64,000 nucleotides of DNA from Bacteriovoracaceae bacterium UBA6200 (GCA_002422605.1 DISW01000001.1:1-64000); one strand, 5' to 3'. Positions 52,573 through 62,153 are shown, numbered from the stretch's first letter. Program-made: numbers and translations. The notes: a model not told the origin generated them from the letters alone.

Positions 52573-53319
52573 ATGATTAAAACTATCTTTTTTGACCATG
52601 CATACTCTGGGGATCAGAATCATTCTTTTTATAAACAGCTACATAAAATGGGTTTCACGATTAGTGAATTTATGGTGAAGCACCCGAACTCAGATTGCTG
52701 CTTTTTGTATTTTGGTAAAGGGAGTTATTTAGAATTTGTCCATAATCCGGATAAAAATAAAATCTTGAAAAAACCTGGTCTCTCATTTGCTGTTAGGAAT
52801 AATCTAGAAGCACTTTTAGAAAAATATAAAAGAATTGGCCTAAAATGTGTCTTTAGTCACAGAAATTATAACTGGCGTGAAAACAATAAGGATCACCTCC
52901 CTGGTTGGAATTTTCTTGAATTTAAGAAATTAGGGTTTAGAACTTTTTTCCCCTGGTTCACCGAATACGAGCCAAATCCGAACAGTAAAAGGAAATTCAT
53001 TCCAGTAAAACATCCTAATTCTGTTACAGGGATTTGGGGACATGAATTTGTCATCAATGAAAGAGGAAGAGATTTTTTTCAAGGAATTTTAGGAACGAAA
53101 ATAAAAAAGAAGGTCACTCTTGATTGTGGAACAGTTTTTTACTTCAAAGAAGGGAAGAATAATCACCATTCGAAAGTGATTCTAAAAACGAAGAATATCA
53201 AAAAAACGAGCTCCTTTATGAAAGGTGCTGACACTATCAGCTTTGATGGGCGAGATGGGATTTTAATTAGAAACCCAAGTAAGGAGCAGTGGATGTGGGA
53301 CATACTTATAATCAAATAA
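52573..53319 (+). CDS. VOC/glyoxalase-like protein, right homologue
   Basis: 248 residues. FDHAYSGDQNHSF, KHPNSDCCFLYFGKGSYLEF and GIWGHEFVI match the protein at 35189 almost position by position (about 70 % by eye). The family pattern suggests a vicinal oxygen chelate/glyoxalase-like fold. It points away from element 2. Confidence 0.55.
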   Translation: MIKTIFFDHAYSGDQNHSFYKQLHKMGFTISEFMVKHPNSDCCFLYFGKGSYLEFVHNPDKNKILKKPGLSFAVRNNLEALLEKYKRIGLKCVFSHRNYNWRENNKDHLPGWNFLEFKKLGFRTFFPWFTEYEPNPNSKRKFIPVKHPNSVTGIWGHEFVINERGRDFFQGILGTKIKKKVTLDCGTVFYFKEGKNNHHSKVILKTKNIKKTSSFMKGADTISFDGRDGILIRNPSKEQWMWDILIIK

Positions 53320-53320
53320 A

Positions 53321-53344
53321 ACTTGGGCCCCTAAGGACCCAAGT
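53321..53344. terminator. Bidirectional terminator-like hairpin
   Basis: ACTTGGG (53321-53327) pairs with CCCAAGT (53338-53344), with additional CC/GG pairing inside. It sits between the convergent VOC and WD40 genes. Confidence 0.6.
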
Positions 53345-53352
53345 CAAGGCGA

Positions 53353-54414
53353 TTATTCTAAGGGCAAAGTTAAAAGCTTAACTGTTGCATCCCAGCTGGC
53401 CGTTGCCAGTGTTTTACCATCTGGGGAAAGAGCCAGTCCTCTAATCCTGTCCTGGTGAGCATCAACTTCCTTGATGATATTCCCTGACTTGGCATCAATG
53501 GTTTTAACATAGTTACCAACAGTAGAGTTAAACGCGTCCACACCAACGAAAATATTTTTGCCATCTTTTGAATACTCTATACTTAATGCGAGATAGTCAT
53601 TAACCCTCACTTCAAGAACAGGAGTTGATGATTCTTCTCTCCAGACTGAAAGCATTCCTGCACTATCTACGGAAGCGATTTCGCTGCCATTAGGGGAGAA
53701 AGCTGTATCCCAAATTGTTCCATTGTAAGCATCTTCTTCTACTTCCAATCCATTTTTAAGTGTTGAAGCAAAACTCTTAAATGAATTGAAGTCAGAATTT
53801 TTTGTTCCATTAAAAGTTTGTCTTAGTGAGAGATCTTTCGAATTAAAGAGCTTTACGGTGTTATCAACTCCACCCGTCGTTACAATTTTTGTTCCATCGG
53901 GTGAAAAGCGAACACTCATGGCAAACCCAAAAGGATGAGCATGGGTTGCATTTACGAGTTTAAAATTGATTGTATCCCAAAGAGCAAGTTCTCCTCCCAT
54001 ATAGGCCACGGCCAATAAATTTTGAGTCGGAGAAAAGTCCATGGACATAATTCCATTTGAATTCGTGTCACCTTCAACAAGGGTTTTAATAAGTTTCTGC
54101 TCCTTAACGTCCCAGAGTATCAAGTGCCCGTCACTAGAGCTCGTTGCCAAAAGATTATTCTGAAGTTTAGAAAACGCAACATCGTAAATGGCCCTGCGGT
54201 GTTCAGTAATCTGGAACACTTGTTGTTTACTTTGAGTATCCCAAATAATGGCCGTCCTATCTCCTGAACCAGAAGCGAGCCAGTTGCCATCCTTAGAAAA
54301 ATTGACTGTATGAACTTCGTAATTGTGACCAGTGAGTGTTTCCTGGGCCATGAGATTGAGCGATAACGTGAAAGAGAGCAGTAATAAAAAAGAGTGTCTC
54401 ATAATTCTTACCAT
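53353..54414 (-). CDS. Exported WD40 beta-propeller protein
   Basis: 353 residues; AAGGA is well placed before the ATG at 54414. A signal peptide ends around LMAQ. At least six WD40 blades are visible: SKDGNWLASGSGDRTAIIWD, then TSSSDGHLILWD, VAYMGGELALWD, TTGGVDNTVKLF, SVDSAGMLSVW and TASWDATVKL. Such propellers serve as protein-binding platforms in the periplasm or outer membrane. No partner can be named. Confidence 0.85.
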   Translation of the reverse strand: MVRIMRHSFLLLLSFTLSLNLMAQETLTGHNYEVHTVNFSKDGNWLASGSGDRTAIIWDTQSKQQVFQITEHRRAIYDVAFSKLQNNLLATSSSDGHLILWDVKEQKLIKTLVEGDTNSNGIMSMDFSPTQNLLAVAYMGGELALWDTINFKLVNATHAHPFGFAMSVRFSPDGTKIVTTGGVDNTVKLFNSKDLSLRQTFNGTKNSDFNSFKSFASTLKNGLEVEEDAYNGTIWDTAFSPNGSEIASVDSAGMLSVWREESSTPVLEVRVNDYLALSIEYSKDGKNIFVGVDAFNSTVGNYVKTIDAKSGNIIKEVDAHQDRIRGLALSPDGKTLATASWDATVKLLTLPLE

Positions 54415-54587
54415 GTCTAATCCTTGGTTAAAATGTTCTCGGGATTAGACTAGGTTTAACAGACATTCTTCTACAATAAGAATGTTATCTTGAAATGCAT
54501 TAGATTACGGTTTTTTTTTATGGGTATTTGAATGGAGCAATGAAATATAATAGTGGACCATGCTTGCTACATGGCCCACATAAATAT

Positions 54588-55334
54588 TTATTGAATAGTT
54601 ACTCCAGTTTCTCCGCCATTTGTTTCACCACCGTTAGTACCTCCAGTTGTTCCACCGGTTGTTCCTCCGTTAGTACCTCCGGTTGTTCCACCATTAGTAC
54701 CGCCTGTTGTGCTACCTGTTGTACCCCCGTTAGTGCCCCCAGTTGTCTCACCACTCGCCTCATTAATGACCACTTGAAAGTTCATACAGACAATCGGGAT
54801 ATTTACCCCTCCCGTCTCATCCCCATATACCACAAAGATAAAATCTTCCGCCTGTTGTGGCAGTTCTGAAACTGGAATACTTTGGTTCACTGTATAGACT
54901 GGACCTTGTTGTTCTTCTAGCGTTATCACTGGTTGACCTACTGCTTGTTCAACTTCTTCACGTTCGATCAGACCATTTGCATTTATGTCCACATCTTGGA
55001 TCGCATTACAATTTGGTGCTACATAAATAAACTGTTGATGAACCACAGGTTCGGCATCTTCGACACCACATTCAAAGATGAGTTCGTCTTCTTCAACTTT
55101 TATGCGATTTGTTTCAGTGATTTTAACTTCGTTATTTATAGATTGATTTATCCTGATGGGTTGAGAAGTGGGAACGGGCCCCTCCTCCCTTTGCTGTTGC
55201 TGCTCAGGGGCCCCATCATTGATCACCACACTTGTTGAATCATCATCATCTGCACCACATCCAACTAAGGTTGCTATGCTAGCGGCAAGTAGCAAAGAAA
55301 GCGTTTTAGACTTGATACTTTTCGTTGTTAACAT
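54588..55334 (-). CDS. Lipoprotein with Gly-Thr repeat tail
   Basis: 248 residues. Lipobox ATLVGC, then an acidic linker (GADDDDS), a central domain with an EF-hand-like DVDINANGLIEREE, and a C-terminal tail of about 45 residues made of TTGGTNGG-type repeats. The repeats are encoded by tandem DNA repeats at 54613-54750. Surface-exposed protein; function unknown. Confidence 0.7.
   Translation of the reverse strand: MLTTKSIKSKTLSLLLAASIATLVGCGADDDDSTSVVINDGAPEQQQQREEGPVPTSQPIRINQSINNEVKITETNRIKVEEDELIFECGVEDAEPVVHQQFIYVAPNCNAIQDVDINANGLIEREEVEQAVGQPVITLEEQQGPVYTVNQSIPVSELPQQAEDFIFVVYGDETGGVNIPIVCMNFQVVINEASGETTGGTNGGTTGSTTGGTNGGTTGGTNGGTTGGTTGGTNGGETNGGETGVTIQ
54613..54750 (-). repeat. Tandem repeats encoding the Gly-Thr tail
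   Basis: Units of about 12-24 bases, such as GGTACTAACGGAGG on the coding strand, recur imperfectly through the 3' end of the lipoprotein gene. Unit lengths are multiples of three, so changes in copy number would alter the tail length without breaking the frame. Confidence 0.6.
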
Positions 55335-55538
55335 ACTGAACTCCTCTGTAATAGAAAAATGTTAGGCCCAGTAACCATGCAAATTGATGACCAGTTTTTT
55401 GTTAATAGAATGGGTTGAGACTCAAATGGGAAAGTGCGCGAACCTATATCCAACAAATATCAACTTTTAAAAGTGACCTAAAGTGGCATAATTAACTCTA
55501 GATATCCATTAATACTATATCAAACAGGTAGGAGAAAA

Positions 55539-57440
55539 ATGAAACTTAGTCTAAGAAGTAAGATTTTTTTAATGGTGGCAATTCCTTTTGTTATTTTTCT
55601 CGTAGTTGCTGGCCAAATGATTCGCCTTAAATATGTCGAGTATCAAAAATCAAAATCTGTTGTTGAAAATTTAATCACACTTGATGCCCTTTCAAACTAT
55701 GTTCATGAAGCTCAAAAAGAAAGAGGGATGACTGCTGGCTTTTTGGGAGGTAGCGGAAACATTGAAGAGCTTAAGATTCAAAGAGAGTTAAGTAATAAGC
55801 ATGCTGATATATTTTTTAAAATAGCTAATGAAAAGTCTTTTCCGGCCATCATGGACGCTATTAAGGATGTTCGAGCGAAGGTGGACAAAAGAGTAATCAC
55901 AACACCAGAAGCTATTGGCATTTATACCAATGTTATTGATCAACTATTTAAAAAATATCCTGTGTTAGCAGAAGAGAGTGTTCTTGAAGATCTTTCAAGT
56001 AGAATCAGATCAATGTCAATCTTAGAAAGTGCTAAAGAAAATGCAGGAAGGTTGAGAGCTAATCTAAATGCAATTTTGACTTCAAATAAAGCGCTCGATT
56101 CAAAACAATATAGAACAATTATTGATCTTAATGCAGGGGTCTCATCTAATCTTAGATCTTTAGCACTTTTCCTCTCTCCCGAATCAACGGAAGGACTTTC
56201 CAAAACGATAGAGAGTAATAATTGGATCCATGTCCAGAGAGTATTTCAGGATGTTCTCCAAAAATCCAATCAAGGAAATTTCGGGCATGATCCCCACGAG
56301 TTTTTTGGAATCATCTCTTCATTTATTGATCAGATTGCAGAAATTGTGGATGGAGAATCGGGTTATATTGTTAAAAATGCCATTGAGATCCAAGGAAGTG
56401 CAAAGAATCAACTATATGTACTCTCATTGACAGTTGTGGCATTGGGATTAGCGATTTTTGCCATAGTCTTTTTCATTGTCAATGCTTTTACCCGAACAGT
56501 AGAGCAGGTGATTAATGACCTGAGTGACAATTCTTTACAAGTAAGTAGTGCTGCAGGACAAATTTCGACATCCTCAGAGGAATTGTCAAAATCATCTAAT
56601 GAGCAAGCATACTCTCTGGAAGAAGCAAATTCTTCGATAACCGAATTAACCTCTATGGTGAGTAAGAATGCACAAAATGCGCAAATGGCAGCGGAAGTCT
56701 CTGAAGAGAGTCTTCAGAGTGCATTGAAAGGGAAAAAGACAATTCAAGAATTGTTAGCAGCTATTCAAAATATTGATGTGAGCAATAAGACCATAAAACA
56801 TCAAATCGATAAGAGTAATTCGGAGATATCCGATATCGTTAACGTTATTTCAGAAATTGGTAATAAAACAAATGTTATTAATGATATTGTGTTTCAAACT
56901 AAATTATTGTCTTTTAATGCTTCAGTTGAAGCTGCTAGAGCAGGTGAAAACGGAAAAGGATTTGCTGTTGTTGCTGAAGAAGTAGGAAATCTGGCCCAAA
57001 TGAGTGGGACTGCTGCGCAGGAGATAACCATGCTTTTAGAAGATAGTCTCAATAAAGTAACAGCAATTGTTGAAAACTCTAAATCAAGAATTCAAACTCT
57101 TATGAATGATGGTAGTCAAAAGGTTGAAGAAGGAATTAAAGTCGCTAAAATTTGTGACGAAGTTCTGGAAGAAGTTATGACAAATGTTAAACAAGTTGGT
57201 CAGATGGCCCATGAAATATCTTCAGCTACAAATGAACAGGACCAGGGTGTAAAAGAAATTAGCCTTGCAATGTCTCAGTTAGAGAAGATGACTCAGGTTA
57301 ATGCTTCAACTTCCGAAGAGACAGCCTCTGCTGCTGAAGAGTTAGCGGCTCAGTCAATTTCTCTTCAGAACCTAGTGCAGCTTTTAGTTAACGTTACGAA
57401 GGGCAGTGATAGAGTAAGTAATACCAGAGCAATGTTTTAA
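55539..57440 (+). CDS. Methyl-accepting chemotaxis protein with NIT-like sensor
   Basis: 633 residues from an ATG after AGGAG. Transmembrane helices at about 9-29 and 288-312. The periplasmic part has HEAQKERGMTAGFLGG, the ERG motif of nitrate/nitrite-sensing (NIT) domains. The cytoplasmic signalling tip is LLSFNASVEAARAGENGKG with FAVVAEEVGNLAQ, as in all chemoreceptors. HAMP seems absent or very short. It reports to the CheA/CheW complex; the ligand is not known. Confidence 0.9.
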   Translation: MKLSLRSKIFLMVAIPFVIFLVVAGQMIRLKYVEYQKSKSVVENLITLDALSNYVHEAQKERGMTAGFLGGSGNIEELKIQRELSNKHADIFFKIANEKSFPAIMDAIKDVRAKVDKRVITTPEAIGIYTNVIDQLFKKYPVLAEESVLEDLSSRIRSMSILESAKENAGRLRANLNAILTSNKALDSKQYRTIIDLNAGVSSNLRSLALFLSPESTEGLSKTIESNNWIHVQRVFQDVLQKSNQGNFGHDPHEFFGIISSFIDQIAEIVDGESGYIVKNAIEIQGSAKNQLYVLSLTVVALGLAIFAIVFFIVNAFTRTVEQVINDLSDNSLQVSSAAGQISTSSEELSKSSNEQAYSLEEANSSITELTSMVSKNAQNAQMAAEVSEESLQSALKGKKTIQELLAAIQNIDVSNKTIKHQIDKSNSEISDIVNVISEIGNKTNVINDIVFQTKLLSFNASVEAARAGENGKGFAVVAEEVGNLAQMSGTAAQEITMLLEDSLNKVTAIVENSKSRIQTLMNDGSQKVEEGIKVAKICDEVLEEVMTNVKQVGQMAHEISSATNEQDQGVKEISLAMSQLEKMTQVNASTSEETASAAEELAAQSISLQNLVQLLVNVTKGSDRVSNTRAMF

Positions 57441-57444
57441 GAGG

Positions 57445-57475
57445 AAAGGCCAGTTTTAAACCTGGCCTTTTTTTT
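57445..57475 (+). terminator. Rho-independent terminator of the chemoreceptor gene
   Basis: AAAGGCCAG (57445-57453) pairs perfectly with CTGGCCTTT (57462-57470) and is followed by T's to 57475. Confidence 0.88.
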
Positions 57476-57498
57476 GAATAATAGTTCGAAAAATATAA

Positions 57499-57960
57499 TT
57501 AATGACAGTTGGCAATATTAAGGGTTCTATTCTCAATTAGTTTTCTGAAACGCTCACCTCGTCTTACGTGAACATCATAAACGCCATATTTATAAGTAAG
57601 AGGGATTGATTTAAGAACGTTTTCATAACGTGAACAATTATTCTCACTACGACGTCCTTCCCAACGAATACAACGCTGTGAGGTGTATGTAATAGGTCGA
57701 GTGAGGACAGCACTGTTTTCAGCATGACAAACCGTTTCGAAGTAGCCTTCTGAACGACGTTGTCCAGTAGAGACCCATACTCTTGAAGAATCTGAGCAAT
57801 AAGTGATCTCTTTTTTTGTTACCAGATTATCTCCTTGAACACATACTTCTGAAGCCGGAACTTTTGAAAGACCAAAATGTATGTGAGGCATGTCGATTTC
57901 TGTTCTTGCCATGGCAAGTGTTGATGAGAAGAGAGAAATAAGAACGATGAACTTTTTCAT
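57499..57960 (-). CDS. Cys-rich exported protein of unknown function
   Basis: 153 residues, signal peptide MKKFIVLISLFSSTLAMA, then a basic, beta-like mature part with seven Cys (for example SEVCVQG, TYCSDSS, TVCHAEN, QRCIRWE, NNCSRYE and NIANCH near the end), likely disulfide-bonded in the periplasm or outside. No family recognised. Confidence 0.6.
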   Translation of the reverse strand: MKKFIVLISLFSSTLAMARTEIDMPHIHFGLSKVPASEVCVQGDNLVTKKEITYCSDSSRVWVSTGQRRSEGYFETVCHAENSAVLTRPITYTSQRCIRWEGRRSENNCSRYENVLKSIPLTYKYGVYDVHVRRGERFRKLIENRTLNIANCH

Positions 57961-58146
57961 AGACTGGTCTCCTTTAATGTTTCATGAGAAACGTATTTTC
58001 GATGCCCTCAATTTGTTTCAAATTAAACCGAGTGACAAAGAGTAATAGAGCAAAAAAGTTATTATCTGTTTCTTTAGAGTAAACAGGATTAAGGCAAGAA
58101 AGGGGAAGTTAAGTTAATTAAAGGGACGATTTGCTAAATGATTGTA

Positions 58147-58175
58147 AGTCGCGTTTACCTTAAGTAAACGCGACT
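58147..58175. terminator. Hairpin after the HTH-fusion gene
   Basis: AGTCGCGTTTAC (58147-58158) and GTAAACGCGACT (58164-58175) form a perfect 12-bp stem with a five-base loop, ten bases beyond the minus-strand stop at 58185. Confidence 0.6.
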
Positions 58176-58184
58176 CAAATCTAT

Positions 58185-59306
58185 TTATTTTATATTTGGC
58201 ATTAGACGATTAGGTGAGCAGCTTATTGTGAAATCGGCGAATGCTTCTTGATGCTCTCGGCGCTCAATCCATAGACGATCGTATTTCACACTCTTAACTT
58301 CGATTGATACTTTGTTTTTATTCACCATTCTGTACTTCTCTGTACAGTAGTTATAGGCCTTTTCTTTCAGTTCATTCCATTGAGAAGAGGTGGTTAATTC
58401 ATATATTTTACTAATCTGATGATCAAGCTGTTCTCTGCCCTGATCATTTAAGAATCTCATTCTTATTGACCCTCCACCCTCAACTCCGCCCGCAAAGCTG
58501 TTAAGAGATAAAAGAAGAGTAAAAAATATGGATAGCATAGGGCCTTTTACCATTCCGCTTAAAACCTGGAAGATCATTCTCTTACCACCTTGTGATCGCG
58601 GCTTTTCGTGTGCCTTGATAATTTCTGCTGCTTCTATCATCGTGTTACTTAGTAATTCCTGGAGCTTTTGAGCCCCTTCTTGATCAACATCATCCATAAT
58701 AAATTGAAACCGGCCATCCCAGTTTCCTGAGTCAAACTTATCTCTTTGGTCGTCAAAGATAGTTTTCATGAAATTAAAAGATGATCTTTTTGTAATCACT
58801 GAACGGGCATTCTTAGCAGATAGAGTTTCTCTTTTTTGTTCAATGAGACCGGCAGCAACCAAAGCTTCTACTAATGTCAGGGAGTCTTTTCCATAGTTCT
58901 TTTCAAGGACGTACTTGGTTACTCCATTTTCGGAATTAATGATATCAAGATAGATGTTCATTAAGACTAAATTATTTTCGAAGCGGTCACATAAGCTTTG
59001 AGAGTGCTTAATCTTTTGGATTTCCAGGCGGACACTGCTTTCAAGCTCTTCATATTCATCAGAATGTTCTGCCAGATGTCCCAGGGCCCAATTTCGCCTT
59101 ATTTCCGGATTCAGACCGGTGTACTTCAAAATCTTCAGCCCTAAATCGAGCGTAGGAGCTTTTTTGTTATTCTTAATTAAGGAGAGTTGGGTCTTGGAAA
59201 TTTTAAGTTTTTTTGCAAACCCGGTCAGGCTAAGCGGTGAGTTGTCCAAAAAACGCTGGATCTCATCCGCCACTAAATGATGAGATTTAGAGACTTGGGA
59301 TATCAT
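58185..59306 (-). CDS. HTH regulator (TIGR02147-like) fused to a membrane-exported domain
   Basis: 373 residues from the ATG at 59306, whose ATGA overlaps the preceding stop. Residues about 15-70 form an HTH (LSLTGFAKKLKISKTQLSLI). The next 180 resemble TIGR02147 regulators common in Bdellovibrionota. Then, in the same frame, MLSIFFTLLLSLNSFAGG reads like a signal peptide or transmembrane helix and is followed by a 95-residue domain with two Cys. The protein could be a membrane-bound one-component regulator with a periplasmic sensor. No stop separates the parts. Confidence 0.65.
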   Translation of the reverse strand: MISQVSKSHHLVADEIQRFLDNSPLSLTGFAKKLKISKTQLSLIKNNKKAPTLDLGLKILKYTGLNPEIRRNWALGHLAEHSDEYEELESSVRLEIQKIKHSQSLCDRFENNLVLMNIYLDIINSENGVTKYVLEKNYGKDSLTLVEALVAAGLIEQKRETLSAKNARSVITKRSSFNFMKTIFDDQRDKFDSGNWDGRFQFIMDDVDQEGAQKLQELLSNTMIEAAEIIKAHEKPRSQGGKRMIFQVLSGMVKGPMLSIFFTLLLSLNSFAGGVEGGGSIRMRFLNDQGREQLDHQISKIYELTTSSQWNELKEKAYNYCTEKYRMVNKNKVSIEVKSVKYDRLWIERREHQEAFADFTISCSPNRLMPNIK

Positions 59307-59611
59307 CTCATGCACCTGATTTTGGCATGAACGACTCCTTTAATATTTTGATACTCATCAACTTCTAAGCGGACAATCGTTGGTGTAAGGAGACGTATGA
59401 AGTGTTCACAATTTTTGCGAAGTTTCTTGTACTCGCTGCTTCCATGATTTTGTATTTGATCCTCTAAAGAGAAAGTCGCTTCCAAGGCATCTTTCTCATT
59501 CTGAAAGGTTTGTGCAGTAGGAACTTTAATCGTTTGAATCATGGTTTCACTTAGTTTTACTGCATGCACATCGAGAGCAAAAATAAGAAACACAAATAGA
59601 GTTATTTTCAT
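59303..59611 (-). CDS. Small exported protein upstream of the HTH fusion
   Basis: 102 residues from the ATG at 59611 (a TTG at 59629 is possible). Signal peptide MKITLFVFLIFALDVHA, then a mostly helical domain with two Cys (KNCEHF and IRCMR). Overlaps the regulator gene by four bases, which suggests a joint function with its exported domain; both end in a similar short Cys-containing beta segment. Confidence 0.6.
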   Translation of the reverse strand: MKITLFVFLIFALDVHAVKLSETMIQTIKVPTAQTFQNEKDALEATFSLEDQIQNHGSSEYKKLRKNCEHFIRLLTPTIVRLEVDEYQNIKGVVHAKIRCMR

Positions 59612-59740
59612 GGGGGTCACTATAGCCAAAGGGACTAAGAGAGAAAGCAGGTATGTAAAAATTGCATGATCAGTTTTAGTCTTTATTAAGATATAAAGGT
59701 TTTCTTAGTACAAGAAACTGATTGAAAATGGGCCTGTGTA

Positions 59741-60892
59741 ATGAATTTAACTCACTCCCGCATATCTATTAGCGCTCTATTTTTCCTACATGGACTCTGC
59801 TTCTCCTCTTGGGGCGCACGAATCCCTGCCATACAGGAAATGCATGGGTTAACTGAAGCAACTTTAGGGACACTTCTTCTCGCTCTGCCCCTCGGCTCTA
59901 TTTTTTCTATGCCCCTTGCAGCTGCTTTAGTTTCACGTTTTGGTAGCAAGAAAATTCTTCTCCTCGCCATCATACTTTACTCAATGGTTCTAGTGTCGGT
60001 GGGATTGGCCCAAACGACTTGGCAGTTAGCACTTAGTTTAATCATCTTTGGATTAACCAGTAATATGGTAAACGTTTCCCTGAATACTCAGGCAGTAAAA
60101 CTTGAATCTCTATTCCAGCGGCCCATTATGGCCTCGCTCCATGGACTGTGGAGTATGGCGGGCTTTCTAGGAGGTGCAATTGGGGGGATAATGATTGGTG
60201 CAGGGGTTGTGCCTTATCAACATTTTATTTTTATACTAATCCTTGTGATGATATTGGGCCTCTTCTTTTCCCGCTCATTGATCCCTGAAGGCGTAAGTAA
60301 AAGAACGGTAGGACAGACTAGCTACTCCTGGCCCGACCGATCTTTGTTAGGTCTTGGTCTTCTTGCTTTTTTATCTATGATTTGTGAAGGAGCGATGTTT
60401 GATTGGAGTGGAATTTACTTCAAAAAGGTTGTAGGTGCTCAAGGTGCATGGGTGAGTGCCGGCCATGTGTCTTTTATGGCAACAATGGCAGGAACGCGTT
60501 TTGTGGCCGATTATTTCAAAGAACGTTTTGGCTTTAAAGTCGTTCTTCAGATGAGTGGAACTCTTATCTTTATTGGGCTCATGACCTCTGTTGTTTTTCC
60601 AAGACTTTATCCAGCGATGTTTGGTTTTCTCCTCGTAGGCGCCGGCGTATCAGCTGTCGTCCCTTTAGTTTTTAGTGAAGCGGGGAAAACCCGGGTCATG
60701 TCTCCAAGTGGGGCCATTGCCGCTGTTTCCACGATAGGTTTCTTCGGTTTTCTCATTGGACCTCCGCTCATTGGATGGGTTGCTGGGGCCTCAAGCCTAC
60801 GTTTTTCTTTTTTAATTATTGCCTTCATGGGTTTAGGTATTGCCTTTCTTTCCAGGAAAGATGACTTGAATTCAGTAGACGTCAATAGTTAG
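59741..60892 (+). CDS. MFS transporter, YbjJ-like
   Basis: 383 residues with about 12 hydrophobic segments. The N-terminal FLHGLCFSSWGARIPAIQE and SLHGLWSMAGFLGG resemble the YbjJ/fucose-permease-like group of the major facilitator superfamily. It lies alone on the plus strand. Substrate unknown. Confidence 0.82.
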   Translation: MNLTHSRISISALFFLHGLCFSSWGARIPAIQEMHGLTEATLGTLLLALPLGSIFSMPLAAALVSRFGSKKILLLAIILYSMVLVSVGLAQTTWQLALSLIIFGLTSNMVNVSLNTQAVKLESLFQRPIMASLHGLWSMAGFLGGAIGGIMIGAGVVPYQHFIFILILVMILGLFFSRSLIPEGVSKRTVGQTSYSWPDRSLLGLGLLAFLSMICEGAMFDWSGIYFKKVVGAQGAWVSAGHVSFMATMAGTRFVADYFKERFGFKVVLQMSGTLIFIGLMTSVVFPRLYPAMFGFLLVGAGVSAVVPLVFSEAGKTRVMSPSGAIAAVSTIGFFGFLIGPPLIGWVAGASSLRFSFLIIAFMGLGIAFLSRKDDLNSVDVNS

Positions 60893-61017
60893 TTTTCCTT
60901 CAATAACGTCCATTCCAAGTCTAAAGGTTTTGAGTTCTTGCTGGCCCATGGAGATCTTTCCCATTTTTAATAGTCCTAATCTAAGTGTTTAGAATTAGGG
61001 TACACAACTATTATTGA

Positions 61018-61064
61018 TAGGACATAATCGCTCAGAAGTTAGGATAGGACACAATCGTCTAGAA
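61018..61064. repeat. Pair of 20-base imperfect direct repeats
   Basis: TAGGACATAATCGCTCAGAA (61018-61037) recurs as TAGGACACAATCGTCTAGAA (61045-61064) with a 27-base period, upstream of the AurF-like operon. Could be a tandem operator, or the end of a lost insertion sequence. Confidence 0.45.
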
Positions 61065-61157
61065 ACTATACAGTTCACTAGTTTATTCCTGATTTTCTAC
61101 GCAGGATGCGTTTAAAGCGTTTCGTCTTTGGCACCTGAATTGCTCTCCATAATCTAT

Positions 61158-62153
61158 ATGGCCGCAATTAATATCTACGACGAAGAGAAGATAGCACGTC
61201 TTCTCTATGTCCAAAAAGCACAGGGAATAGATTTCAATCTGGATATAGATTGGGGCCGGTCTATTGATCTGAATAAACTCTTTTTACCATTAGATCATAG
61301 TAATTTGCTCTTCCCGGAGGCAGGGGAGGAACAACGTTTGGTTATCTCTCAGATAATCGGACTTGTTGTGGCATCGACAATCTCTGAGCTGGAAGATGTG
61401 GCCTATAAGTTAAAAGGACCCACCTGGGAAAAAGTCTTACGTAAATACCCTGTGAACCCTGAAATTTATGAAATGGGTGAACTCTTTTATGAAGACGAAA
61501 AGAAGCATTCACAAGGATTTAAACGCTATATTGAACTTTTCGCTGCAAAAGTAAATGTTGATCCTAAAGACTTGAAGCAACTGTTACCTAGTTCACAGCA
61601 TTCTGTTACTGAAAAAATTTACCAGCTTAATTCCCTCGCAGGCGGCATGGCCATCTGGTGGTTAATTGCAGCAGTTGAAGAAGAATCAATTCTCATCTTC
61701 AATTATATGAGAAAATGCAAAGCTGATATTGATCCTCTTTACTATGATCTTCATAAATCTCATTACGAAGAAGAAATACGCCATAAAAGTTATGCTTCTA
61801 TTATGCTTCAGGTGAATTCAGAATTTGCTGGTATCCCGCAAAATCTTATTTTTAAGAATGTGGATTTCATCCTGGCAGAAATCTTGAATCTGACTTGGAC
61901 CTTCAATCAATTATATAAACTAAGAAATCTAAACAACCTGAAATCCGCTCATCCCTTTTTTAAAACTCTCTCTGATCTTCGTCCCTCATTAGAGGGACGT
62001 GGTTCCATGGAAATCATGCATTCTTTGTTCACTTCTGCACCCTACATAAAAGATATGTTCCATCTCTCTGAGCATGGCCATGTAAGACAAATGCTAGAGC
62101 GTTTTGGAACCAAAAGAATGCCACTTGGTTTTTTTAAACAAAGGGTTTCCTAG
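61158..62153 (+). CDS. AurF-like diiron N-oxygenase (ferritin-like)
   Basis: 331 residues from the ATG at 61158 (longer TTG reading possible from 61128). Iron-binding motifs typical of the AurF family are spread along helices: a Glu in ISELEDVAYK, EDEKKHSQGF, an EEES and the C-terminal HYEEEIRHKSYA. The AurF type oxidises amines or other substrates using two irons. It precedes, without a gap, an alpha/beta hydrolase and two desaturases. Confidence 0.72.
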   Translation: MAAINIYDEEKIARLLYVQKAQGIDFNLDIDWGRSIDLNKLFLPLDHSNLLFPEAGEEQRLVISQIIGLVVASTISELEDVAYKLKGPTWEKVLRKYPVNPEIYEMGELFYEDEKKHSQGFKRYIELFAAKVNVDPKDLKQLLPSSQHSVTEKIYQLNSLAGGMAIWWLIAAVEEESILIFNYMRKCKADIDPLYYDLHKSHYEEEIRHKSYASIMLQVNSEFAGIPQNLIFKNVDFILAEILNLTWTFNQLYKLRNLNNLKSAHPFFKTLSDLRPSLEGRGSMEIMHSLFTSAPYIKDMFHLSEHGHVRQMLERFGTKRMPLGFFKQRVS

